Positions 13,275 to 24,262 of a DNA stretch of 64,000 bases are shown in pieces. The translations under genes and the position numbers were made by a program. The stretch is from Lojkania enalia (lineage: Eukaryota; Ascomycota; Dothideomycetes; Pleosporales). The stretch spans positions 24,892 to 88,891 of the forward strand of contig ML986682.1 of NCBI GenBank assembly GCA_010094045.1, written 5' to 3'. The notes under the pieces are model-generated. The model worked only from the letters and a program-made list of their open reading frames with translations. It did no database searches and was not told the DNA's origin. Numbering within the stretch: position 1 is the stretch's first letter; each line of letters starts with the position of its first letter.

Positions 13275-16200
13275 CATGTGATACGGGTTCGCTTCCAACT
13301 TTAATAAAGCAAGGTTCCTCCGCTTCTCCGTAATATAAATAAGCGATCTAGCTATGTTAGGTATACTAGTAGTATTACTATATTAGAAGGCTAAATTTAG
13401 TAATAGAGACGCCCTCTCTTTACGCGTTGAATTTTCAGTAGTAAACTATACAGCCTATACTCATAGGTCAGGCGGCTAAGAAGCACATTTTACAGCTTAA
13501 CGTTTATACTAAGCTAGCCGTTTTTCATTAGTTTAATATTATTATAGGGGGTGGGTCGCTCTTATTTGCCTAAACTTTATTTTTAAGTATTAAACTTCTC
13601 TACAAAACTTCCTAGCACCTTTTATACCTACGACCTCTACTTACTAAATAGAGGATAACCTATAAGCTGAACGAGAGCGGCTTATCGTATTAGTAAAGCA
13701 GCATTTTCAGGGGCTCCAGCATAGTCTATATAGGGTAGAGAAGGTATTAGAGGAAGTAAAGTAGGCGAACGCGAACTCTATATAAAGAATTATTTTAGGA
13801 GAGAGCGAATTAGCCTAGCACGTATATTATACTATAAAAAAGGCGATAGATTTATAATATAGGTTCTCTAGCCAGGCTGAATTTATACGTCTATTTAATA
13901 GTCTTAGTATACAGTCTATTGAACAATAGTATACTTTTATAAAGGAGCTCATACTCGCTATAGAAAGTAACGCTCTATAGTTGCTAGAAGACGATAGAGG
14001 TACCGGCGTAAGGAAGGGTACTAAGCGGCATCGTACGTATACCGTCCAACGTCTATTTCTCGCTATTAATATACCCAGGTACTACTATAGAGAGTCCTAT
14101 ATTAAGTACTTCACCTTTAAACGCTATACTAAACAGCTTAAGAATAAACTATATTAATTTTAAGTATAGCTCTTTATAAGAAATACTTAACAGTTTAAAT
14201 ATTTAAGAAGGTATATATATTAATACCTCCTTTTAGGTATCTAGAATATTGTTCCCTGTCGAATTTATAGAATTAGTCTGAAGAATACTATATTTACAAC
14301 TTACTGATGCTTTAGTAGTAGACATATTAATATTTCTTTAATAAGGGTACATTTGCGATTACTTTAGATGCTAAATAGAGATAGGAATTGCTAAAGAGAA
14401 GGTACCGTTTTATACTAAAAAGTTGTTTAATATAGAGGTAGAAATAAAGGATAGAGTAAGATACCTCCTTTATTAAGGTAGTAGTAAAATCGAACCCGAC
14501 CCGTGTATTAAGCTTCGGGCTTGTTAACGAGATGTACTCTCGGGTGTATTCGGTCTTAATATTAGTATTATATTCTTAGCCGCTCCTATATACTAGCGCG
14601 AGAAAAGGGAGGTGTATATATATACGGACGGTATCTCGATAATAATATCTAATTAAGAAACGGATGGTAACTAGATAACTCTGTTTTTAGGCGCGTAGCA
14701 TATATTTAATATTAAAGAGAAACTCTATAGTTAAACTAAATATCTAATCTACTCTTCTTTCACCTTACCCCCCTTAAGTAGAAGACTAGTACCCTTTTTT
14801 ATAAGTGCTTTACTATCGCATACCGAAAACTGTTCTATAAGCATCTCTTCTTTTCCCGTTATGTAAACTGTAATTGTATATTACTTCTAGTATATTATCT
14901 ACCCCAATCTAGTAACAGTAGTACTAATAGTCGTATTATTAAAAAACGAGTTAGATTTAGTAAGAGACTTTCGCTTGAGCGACTAAGGGTATATTAGATA
15001 AGTCTCTACTATATAAAGGGAGTAATAATACTATCAGGTTCTTATCTATTAAAATAAGAAACGATGTAATCTATCGGATGAAGTTACTGGAGTTGTTTGT
15101 TTTAGGAGTATACTAGAAAGGTTCGAGGGCCGTCTAGAGAAGTAAGATTAAGAGGTTGTTCTACTCTAAGGAAGTCTTTATAAAGTATAGTATATTAAAG
15201 AGTAGACGCTAAACTTTAGGCCTTAAATTCAACTTATAATATCGACCTAAAAGTAATAAGCTGATAGTAGAGGTTAGGTGTAAAAGCCTAGTATTAGGCG
15301 TGTTAGACGTGTTGGGCAGCCCTAATAGAATAATATAATAGATCGCTTAGTAGGTGGGGTATTCTAGTCTTAGTAATACTATTAAAATAGAACGAGTAGG
15401 GATATTTTAGATAGTTATTAGATAAGGGTACTTATAAAAAGAATTTTTAAGGAGAAGTTTTAGTACAGTTATTTAGTACTTCTCTACTCTCCTATTCTAG
15501 TTGTTAATCTACCAAGCGTGCTCGGAGCTGAGGGCTAGTTAGATTAGCGGATTATATCTAACCCCTATTAGACGGTAAGTAGCTCCTACTTTACAATTAG
15601 CTAATATAATATAACTGTCTCTAGGCGAGATACTTATCTACTAGTATAGAACAGGTAGTAGTTATATAACACTATTAGCAGAAACTCGAGAACTAATTAT
15701 ATAGTATAACACCATTCGCGACTAAACTAGGGCTATTTAGGTAGTAAGTAGTTTAGCTATAAGAAAGTAAGAGTAAGATATATATATCTATCCTCTAAGG
15801 GTAGTTCGGCCGTTTAATCGGTTGATATTATAGAATAAGATACTATAATTAAGTTGGAGAAGATAAAAGGCCACCGGTTGTCTACGGGCAATATTTAAGG
15901 ATATTAACCCTCCTCCTAGAAGTTAGACTACTCCAACACTTTCCTTTAACAAAAAATTATAATTTAATACGTGCGCCGTAGCGCTATCTTATCTATTATA
16001 CCTAAACATTGTTTCCTAATCGAGATATACTATATAATAGTATCTAGAACTGCTTATTATAGCTGTAGGGATATAGTAGAAGAAGAAAATACTACGACAT
16101 GCCCTAAAAAAGACAAATCTAACTACAAGCTAATAAAGGAATAGATTAGTTCCGGCTTAAATATAGAGAAATGTGGTAAAGCGAATTGCAAAAATCCCTG

Positions 16201-16589
16201 ATAGTACGTTCCCTAAAGTACCGTTTTTAGGGTAGTCGTATACTAACAGTTTTAGAGTTTAATAGTAGTAGGCCGAACATGCTATCTCTTTTAAGTAGTA
16301 GACCTTAGTATATATATAGAAAAGCTTTAAATTTTATTAAAAATTAAATTGTAATTAGGCGTCTAATAATACTTTATTCCCGAATATACGTAATTTTATA
16401 AGTTTACTAGATGTTAAGATTTTATATATACGGATATTTGATCTTATAAAGAATTTAAATTTAGGACGGCTTATAGTTGTTCGCAAATACACGATATTTA
16501 ATAAATTAGCTAGATATTAAGCTAAGACCCCCCTTTTAGCGTTTATCTTTGTCCTACCAACTATAATTACTACCTTTATCTAAATCCAT
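13275..16589. other. RIP-mutated relic DNA, unassigned
   Basis: RIP-mutated DNA. From about 13.6 to 14.2 kb the plus strand has stretches of 30-60 codons interrupted only by TAG/TAA, as expected for a former coding region, but I could not match it to a family. The rest shows nothing further. Confidence 0.5.
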
Positions 16590-17420
16590 CCTTATGAAGA
16601 TAATTAGTAACTATAGGCGTACAGCTACTATCTATCTTATAAGAAAAGGCTTAGTTTATAAAATGCTATAGACTTAAATTAGTAAGAAACTTATTATAGA
16701 GTTTTAGAATACTTTTACTATAGAGAGGTAACTGCTAAACTAGCTAGGAGTCTATCTTAGGATTGTTCGGTATATTCCTATATCTATAATATTACGATTC
16801 TAATTCTAGGTATTAGATACTATAAGCTCTATAGGATTAAGGGTAAGAAGGACGGCTTATTACTCGGTAAGGTAGATTATAGAGACCTTTAGTCGTATAT
16901 TAAGAGGCATGATAATAAAATCGACGACGCTTTAAAAGAGAAATAGTACCTTTAAATTGTTAAAGCCGTTACTTATATTTATAAGAAAGGTATTATCTAC
17001 TTAAATCTAAGCACTATAAATATACTTATTTATTAGGCCGGCCAGACTCTAAATCTACTTCTCGCCGACTTTAGTAGCTTTAGATACCTTAAGCTGGGTT
17101 TAGATAGCAATCTACTCCCTAATAATCCGTTTATAGACCTATAGTTAATAAGTTTTAAATTACTAAAAGTTGATATTTTTAGTTTAAGTATTATCATCTA
17201 TATTATTATAACCGACCATTACCCTTTCTATAAAGGGCCGGCACCCCGGAATAAGGAGAGGTTTATATATAGCGATCGTGTGTAAACACTGTTTACCTAA
17301 GGTATATTTCTAGACCTATCTAGTATACTATTTAGAAGCGTTATCGCTAGATGCTATTATAAGCGTAAGTTTAAGACTGTAAAGGAGGTCGTTCTAGCTC
17401 TAGAGGTAGAAAAACGATAC
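16590..17420 (+). pseudogene. Decayed protein kinase gene (RIP relic)
   Basis: Reading through RIP stops gives a eukaryotic-type protein kinase fold. An N-lobe segment has the form IERxLLNxLGVYxRIVRY. A relic intron of 47 bp (16770-16816, GTATAT...TTAG, with CTAAT) joins this to a second exon in a different frame. That exon holds a catalytic loop at 16989-17023 (GIIYLNLSTINIL) and a DFS in place of DFG at 17067-17075. Further on come an FSLSIIIY helix-F-like segment and a C-lobe ending near 17,420. Tyr in place of the loop His (TAC from CAC), Leu (TTA from TCA) and DFG to DFS all fit RIP transitions. The original loop was probably His-Ser-Asn rather than HRD, as in many fungal orphan kinases, so it may have been a pseudokinase before decay. 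The start is uncertain; an ATG lies near 16,594. The gene is certainly dead. Confidence 0.7.
16770..16816 (+). other. Relic spliceosomal intron in the kinase pseudogene
   Basis: The donor GTATAT, a CTAAT branch-like site and an acceptor TTAG are still visible. Removing these 47 bp brings the N-lobe (RIVRY) into frame with the following YKLYRIKGKK segment. Survival of the intron shows that the duplicated copy arose from genomic DNA, not by retroposition of an mRNA. Confidence 0.6.
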
Positions 17421-17739
17421 TATACATCTTAGTAATCTTAACTTATAGTAGAAGTCTTTACTCAACTTCTTGCGGGAATTACGGTAATTTACTATATAAA
17501 ATCTTAGCACAAATATTCTAGGAGTCTAAACTTGTTTACTAGCCCCTATATAAAGAGTATCTATCTCTAATAGCTTAAGCTCCCGAAAAGAGCCTAAAAC
17601 ACGTATTTATAGCTACCTCTCCATCCTAATTAAACCCAACTATATATTACCTCTACCTATATATACTTGCGTAAATTTTATGCTAAAAACAGCTCTAAGT
17701 ATTAAGTATAGTTGTTTGAAGTAGAAAAGCGTCTTTCCT

Positions 17740-17980
17740 ACTGCTAAGCCGCTCTAAAGCACTTTCCAGTACCCTTAAAACGGAAGCGTGCTATATTACC
17801 CCTATAACCGTATCTATCCCTAGCTTATATTCTAGTAGTACCGAACGCGGTAAAAAACTAAAACTATTAATAATATTCTACCTAAGCTAAGCACCTTATA
17901 ACTAAATAGCAGTAATCTATCTAAGTTAAACAAAAAGAATACCTTTATCCCTCCTACGAGTTAATAGCCTAAAGCGATAC
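17740..17980 (+). repeat. Direct repeat copy A (pair with 18,765-18,990)
   Basis: Matches 18,765-18,990 in the same orientation about 1.0 kb away, allowing mainly C/T and G/A differences. A local segmental duplication or a repeated protein domain in a decayed gene would explain it. Confidence 0.55.
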
Positions 17981-18764
17981 TTAAGCTTAACCCGTAAGAA
18001 GCTTATCTAGGGAACTTATAGCTACTAATAATAATAGAGAGTCTAAATAGTCTAAAAGAAGCCCTACGGAAGTTAAGCGGCTTAGTAGCTAGCTAACTAA
18101 TAACGTTAACTTTGGGTTTATCTATATTACCGTAACTTTAAGTCTTTTTAGCAAGTATAGGTATTTTAGATAGAGTTGAAAGGAACTTCCTTAATTACCT
18201 CTAGTTAATAGAACGTGATATAGTATTAGTACCCTAAAGAGCGTTTATAATTAAGAGCTTAAAGAAGGTTAGGTATCTAAAATAGATACTAGAGCCTAAA
18301 GTTAGGAATTAAGAATTAGAATAGGTTGTAGGATCTTAACGCCTTCGGAACTACCCTAGTAAAATTTGGGCTAGCGTAATAGATAAGTATTAAAATTATA
18401 GAGGTTACTATCCTTTATAAATAGAGACTATATTAGCTATTAAGCTTTTAGAACGCTAGTATACTGGTCTAAGTGCTTTAGAGATGTTAGAAGAGGAATA
18501 AGTTAGTATTTAATTAGCTGTTATATAATGCTAACTATTACTTATATACTAAAATTAAGCCCCTTTAAAGAAATAATGTTTAAAGAGAACTAAAACAGAA
18601 CCTAGGTTATTTCTTAGATAGATACTAAACTAGGCCTATCCGCGAATAGACCTTTATAAATATAATAATAGGCCTACTAGCTTTATACTAGATTTAGAGA
18701 ATTTACAGCCCTGTTAGACTGCGCTTATAACTTCTCTCTAGACTAGGATCATACTTACTATCTT

Positions 18765-18990
18765 CTACTACCTAATAGAGCCGCCTTAAAGTACTCTCCG
18801 GCGTCCTCGAAGTAGAAGCGTATTATATCTCCCCTACGGCCGTACCTGTCCCTAGTTTATATTATACTGATAGACCGAGTACGGCGAAGAAGTAAAGATG
18901 TTAAAAATATCTTACTTAAGTAGAGCATATTGCAACTCAGCAGTAATAATCCACCTATGTTAAACGAAAGTAATACCTTTAGCCTTCCTA
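18765..18990 (+). repeat. Direct repeat copy B (pair with 17,740-17,980)
   Basis: Second member of the duplicated pair. It keeps more C and G than copy A (for example CGGCGTCCTCGAAGTAGAAG), so the two copies were not mutated to the same degree. Confidence 0.55.
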
Positions 18991-21896
18991 CTCTACTAAT
19001 AAGAACATTTCTCAACGCGCGCGATTAGAAGGACGGAAATAGTAATAATAATATACGGTGTAATAATATAGACCGTCCTCTAATCCATCTCGCTATGCGT
19101 TTATATACCTAGCGATAGTATAGCTCGATAGACGTACCCTTGCGAAAGACCTATTACTCAAACGACCAATATAAAGAAGTACTTATTATTAGGAAACGGG
19201 GCAGCGATATAAATATTATTGAGGAAGACTCTAAGCTATCTTACGATCGAAAGTACGATATATAGGCTTATCTCTAAATATAGTATAGCCTTAAATTTAG
19301 GTAGACTATACTAAAGGCGGAGGTACTAATAATAAGAATATTTTCGGCGGCTCGAGCCCGACGTAGATAGAAAGATAAAAGCTGTTACCTTATTTTATTC
19401 TTCTTAGAGTTGCTGGATCTAGATAGAACTACTATATCTAGGGTAATTAGCTAGACGCTCAGCTAGCTATCTAGTACTACTCGTCTAGTTAAGCTATACT
19501 CTCTAAGTTGTTAAGACAGGCGTAAGTATAAAGAGGCTAGTTCTAGGTCTAGAGATTAAGGGTCTAATAGCTTAGAAACTTCAAAATTTAGACTAACGGG
19601 TAATATATTAATAGTAGAATAGACTCTTTTAAAATAATTAGAAACCTATAGATCGAGAATATTTATAACTATCTATACTATCTATCTATTATCTATTTAT
19701 ACTATCTTCGAAATATTAAACTTGGTAATAGATTTCTAGTAGAATTTAGGATCGTTCCTATTAATAATAATTAAATATCCCTAAATTTGTATATCTATAT
19801 TACTATATAAAATTAAAAAGCCGTAGATTTTACTATAAAGTCTCTTCTCCTGGCTGACTAGTCGGAATAACTCGAATAGGCCCTATAATAAAATAGTTTA
19901 ACTGTATATATTTTACTAATTAGTAATATTAAGTATAGATACTCCGCATTTTACTTTACTTATAAGAAATAGAAAGTATATATCGTACCTAGCTGCGAAA
20001 TACAAATAATCTTCCAATTTATTTCCAATAAAAGGTTAAAGCTTCTATAGTCGTTTTTAGGTAAAAGCTTCTCATTTAAATCTAAAGCTATCTAGTTGTA
20101 GATATAGTCCAGAAAAAGGAATAGCATTATTCTAGCCTGTATTAGAGGTTTCTTAGAGAATTAATAAATGCCTAGCGCCGCGAATTGCTAAAATTTTGGT
20201 AGGAGGAATAATAAGCTAAATAATATCCTGGATTACTCTTATCTTATTTCTATCTTTAATTAATTCTAAAGTATCTTTGAATAGGCTGTCTATAAAAAAG
20301 GTGTCTTTTAGTAGCGACTGGGGAGACTCTAGAAGCTTTTTACAAAGTATATTATTTTTAACGCCGCTACCTCTTTTATATCTACTTATAAAGCTGCCGC
20401 GCTTACTAAATTAGCTTTTATATTATGGATGTTTATATAGGGTGCTCTTCTATTCCCGTAGTTGTTAATCGCTCGGTAGTCGCGTTAGAACTATATCTAT
20501 ATTTATACTAGCATCTAAACACTTTTAGTAAAGAAAAGCTGATAATTTCTTTCGTGCTAGTATATAATAGATAATATCCTAAAATCGGTTTATACTTTTC
20601 TCTTCTTTATCTATCGGCTAGGTTCTATTATCTTTCTAGAACTCGATCCGAGCCTTGCTGATTATCTTTTAAATTAGTTTACTGGTAGGGGCTGTAAATA
20701 TTTATACTTGTTTAGGTAACAGCTTAGGTAAAGTATAGAATAGAAATTTGCCTTTATATAGTTACTTTAGTATCTTAACTTATTTACGAGACTTAGTTTA
20801 GAGAAGGTTTCAGGTTTATAGACGTTTATATAGACGTTCGGTTAATATAAAGCTCTTAAGGTCTTATTTTTACTTTCTCACCGTAACGGTTTATTTTACG
20901 CTCTTTTAAAGATCTAGAACGTTCTTATAAGCTATTTTAGATTATTAATAATAGGAAAAGGTTAGTATATATATGCTACTTGCATCTAAGATTTAGAGCT
21001 CTTCTTAATTACTAGTATACATGTATTATATCGCGTGGCTTTACTAATCCCCTAATACTATTATACTGCGAAAGTTAAAATAGTCGTATAGTACTATAAG
21101 ACTTAATACTTCGTACCTTTATCCGCCAGGGTTAATATACGCTGTCTCTTCTAAGCGGCGATAGATGCTGAGTTACTAGCTATATCTTTTAGAACCGTAG
21201 GATTAAAGCGCTTATATATGAAGCCGAGTTTAAAGTAGAGGAAGCTAACAGCAAATACCAAGCTAAAGGAATACTAAGATACACCCTGCTAACGCTAGCT
21301 ACAGTACTATTTCGCTAGAGAGCAGCTAAGGGATATATTATACCCTAAGAGTCTATTCCCTAGCATTCTACACGCGTAATATTACGATAAGATACCTTAT
21401 TACTCCTTTAGCTAAACTTGTGCTATTTTATCTTACTAATGCCCTTTTTCTATTACGCTTAATTTATTGCCTATTTTATAACTTGTGAGACGCCTAAACG
21501 ACGAAGTATAGTTCTATATATCTCTCTCGGGCACTAAAAGTAGGGCGTATAAAGTAAAATATACGAATAATAGGAATTAAGACGTAGGAGGATTAAGTAT
21601 TAGTTGCTATAGATAAAAACAGTCTTAGCTAAGTATAATAAAGGTATACTAGGATTCGAGTAATATATATAATATACTATAAGATGAGATCGTAAAGCTT
21701 ATACTAAGACTTAAAGGGGAGGAGAGGTTCTAGCTTTAGAGCGTATAGTTAAAACCCTCCTTTATTAATAGTATTTAATACTAATCTTCTAGCTAGTAGT
21801 TCCGAACTATAATAATATATATATTAGCAAATATAAATTTCTAATACTATTTAACTTTATAAGTTAGGTTAAGCTGCGTAATTTAATAGCTACCCT

Positions 21897-24262
21897 CTAT
21901 CTTTCCTGCTTAAACAACTAAGAGCTATCTACTCTAGACTTGGCCTTATCTTTAGACGCTCTCTTCCTCTTTTAATTTGGCGAGATAGCGCCCAGTATAG
22001 CTTGTTGCTTAATAATTTCTACTCGCTTAAAATTAATTACTATTACTTAACTAGTCTCCTCGCTCTATAATATATTACGAGGCTTGAGATTTTTATATAG
22101 AACCCTAAGATCGTAAATTGCTTGTATTAAGCAGTTAGCTAGTTAACTAACGTAAGCTATATTCTCGTGGGTGAGGTGCTTAAAGATAAGCTCCCCTCTA
22201 AAACTAAGAAATATTATGTAAACAAGTTTACAGATACTCTTATAGTAGTAGAGGCTTTCTAGGTTAATATTACCTAGATAAACGGGTATATATATACTCT
22301 AGATCGGATAGAGGATGTTATAAATAGTAGCTTTATATTTAAGATAGTAGACGAAGTTAATAGGAGTATATTTAGCTACAACCGCGTACCTATATAATTT
22401 TAGCCAAACTTAGAATAAGATGCTATAAGCTCTAAGTTAACTTATAGGCTTACAGTCGGTATCTAGGTCGTCTAAGAACTATTAGCGTATATAGGAGAGA
22501 AAAGTAGGTAGATTAATCTAATAATAGCTTTCTCTATAATCTTACACATTTGGGTATAATAGGTTAAGTAGACCCCCTTTAACCAACCTAAGTAGACACT
22601 TTTAAGTATAATACTGTCTACTCTGTCCTCTATAAGAACTCTAACTAGGCGAGGAGCTGCTAGTAGTAGTATAGGTATAAGGTAGACCCTAAAGTAAAGG
22701 TTACCGTCGGCTTAGAGTATTAGAATTAGGTTCCTCGTTACTAGCTGCGTGCTGATCCCGCGGCCCTATACAGCTTTAGGAGGTAATTAGAGTCTGTTTC
22801 TGCTAGAGCTGAATAGGTAATATATAAAGGAACTTATTATGCTAAAATAGGCGGTATTCTAATAATAGTATATCTTCTAGAGGGATAGTATCTAGCAGAT
22901 TATTATATATAACCTCCTATCTGTTAAGTTAAGAGGCGGTGTTAGTATGCTACTTATAGTTATAGGGCGGCGTCTATAGCGCTCGAAGCGTAAAAGCTAG
23001 TATCTAGCTAACAGCTATTAAATGCAGGTGATTCGCTCTATTTAAGTCTAGTATCTATTTTATAGATTCCCCAACATTACCTTTAGGTACTAATAGGAAG
23101 TAGTAGACTATCCTAGGGTCCTTAGAAATCCGTAGGAAGATAGATACCTCGCCGGTGTAAACGTAGCTATACTCTAATCCTATTTTTACTATATAGGAAA
23201 AAGCTTAGGTAATAACTATAGTAATTAATTAGTAAAAGTAGTCTTGTAGAGTATTAGTTTCTTTATATTAGACTATATTATTAAATACTATCTCTTCTAG
23301 CCCTTCGTAAATATAACCGAGCGGTAGCTTATATAGTACTTTATACTTAATAATAAAGGCTGTAATATAATTCTCTACGTTATAGGTGCTTATATTATAG
23401 ATATAGAACTAATCTATACGAGGATAGGAGGATTATATTAGTCTTATACAACCTATAGCGACCGACTGTAGCTCCTTAGCCTTAGCTTATAGGCGTAGTA
23501 ACCGCTGTTAAGACCCTAATACTATTATCTACTCTATACCCTCCTATAGTTATAATTCTAGGCTAAGGGTATTTGTGTAGTTCTTAAACCTTACTAAACC
23601 TTAGAATCTAAATTTCCTTTATAATGTCCGGTTATCGTATAAACGTTTAATAATTGAAGATATATAGTTTTTAATAGTAGAGCGCTAAAACAAGTGTAGA
23701 TCGAGCTTAGAGCTTATTATCCTTCGTCTAATAGCTTTATTAGACTCCTCTAAAGTATATAGTAAGGTGAAGTACCGCTCTAAAACTAGGTCGCATTCTA
23801 TAAGATTATTCTAGATAGCTGCTTATTGTATTAGGAAGTCCTCCTATATAAGAAGCCTCTTAGGCCGAAGCTTGTTATTTACATTTACTAGGTCGCCTCG
23901 CGTTAATAAGGTAGTATCAGTCTGGATGGCGAGACCTGTGTAGAGGTGGTTATAGCAGGCGTTAAGGAACTCCGGGAGAGTTGTCTTACAAGTTCTTTCT
24001 TCGGCTGTTTCCTATGCGCGCTCTACTTCTTCGCGTCTGCGTTGTTCCTCTTCGCGTCTACATTGTTCCTCTTTACGTCTACGTTGTTCCTCTTCGCGTC
24101 TACGTTGTTCCTCTTCGCGTCTACGTTGTTCCTCTTTGCATCTACATTGTTCCTCTTCGCGTCTGCGTTGTTCCTCTTTACGTCTACGTTGTTCCTCTTT
24201 ATATCTTTGTTTTTCTTCCTCCTGCGCTCTCTCTGCAACTTTACGTCTGCGCTACTCTTTAA
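21897..24262 (-). pseudogene. Decayed coiled-coil plus kinase-like gene (RIP relic)
   Basis: Read on the minus strand through RIP stops, the N-terminal part is a highly charged heptad array of the form RRREEEQ (about nine units, 24,219 to 24,030), predicted as a long coiled coil. The following segment (TTLPEFLNACYNHLYTGLAIQTDTT begins it) is typical of a large fungal orphan family. The C-terminal part is protein-kinase-like: HENIAYVS, then VLYKNLKPRNILWSEE near 22,100 in place of an H-x-D-x-E-P-R-N loop, then VIVINF in place of VIDF. It ends with a Lys/Arg-rich tail (KRKRASKDKAKSR) and a stop near 21,897. His to Tyr, Asp to Asn and Gln to stop fit RIP. Such families are often multicopy, which would make them RIP targets. 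The exact start is not determined. Confidence 0.65.
24030..24219 (-). repeat. 21-bp tandem repeat encoding RRREEEQ heptads
   Basis: Nine units of about GTTGTTCCTCTTCGCGTCTAC lie head to tail on the plus strand. The biologically sensible frame is on the minus strand (Arg-Arg-Glu-Glu-Glu-Gln-Arg) and forms the coiled coil of the adjacent decayed gene. The period is an exact multiple of three, so other frames also stay open (plus-strand Leu/Phe-rich and minus-strand RNNVDAK repeats); these are shadows. Confidence 0.9.

Larger units (their letters stand above)
17421..21896. other. RIP-mutated relic DNA with a 230-bp internal duplication
   Basis: No gene is recognisable. Two diverged direct copies of about 230 bp occur at 17,740-17,980 and 18,765-18,990. 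They share blocks such as CGTATCTATCCCTAG versus CGTACCTGTCCCTAG, and AGCAGTAATCTATCTAAGTT versus AGCAGTAATAATCCACCTATG. On the minus strand from about 20.9 to 19.7 kb, frames read through TAG/TAA look protein-like, but I could not assign them. Confidence 0.5.

Noticed and set aside
24030..24219. Possible CRISPR-like array
   Set aside because: The units are contiguous with no spacers and code for a coiled coil. The organism is a fungus.
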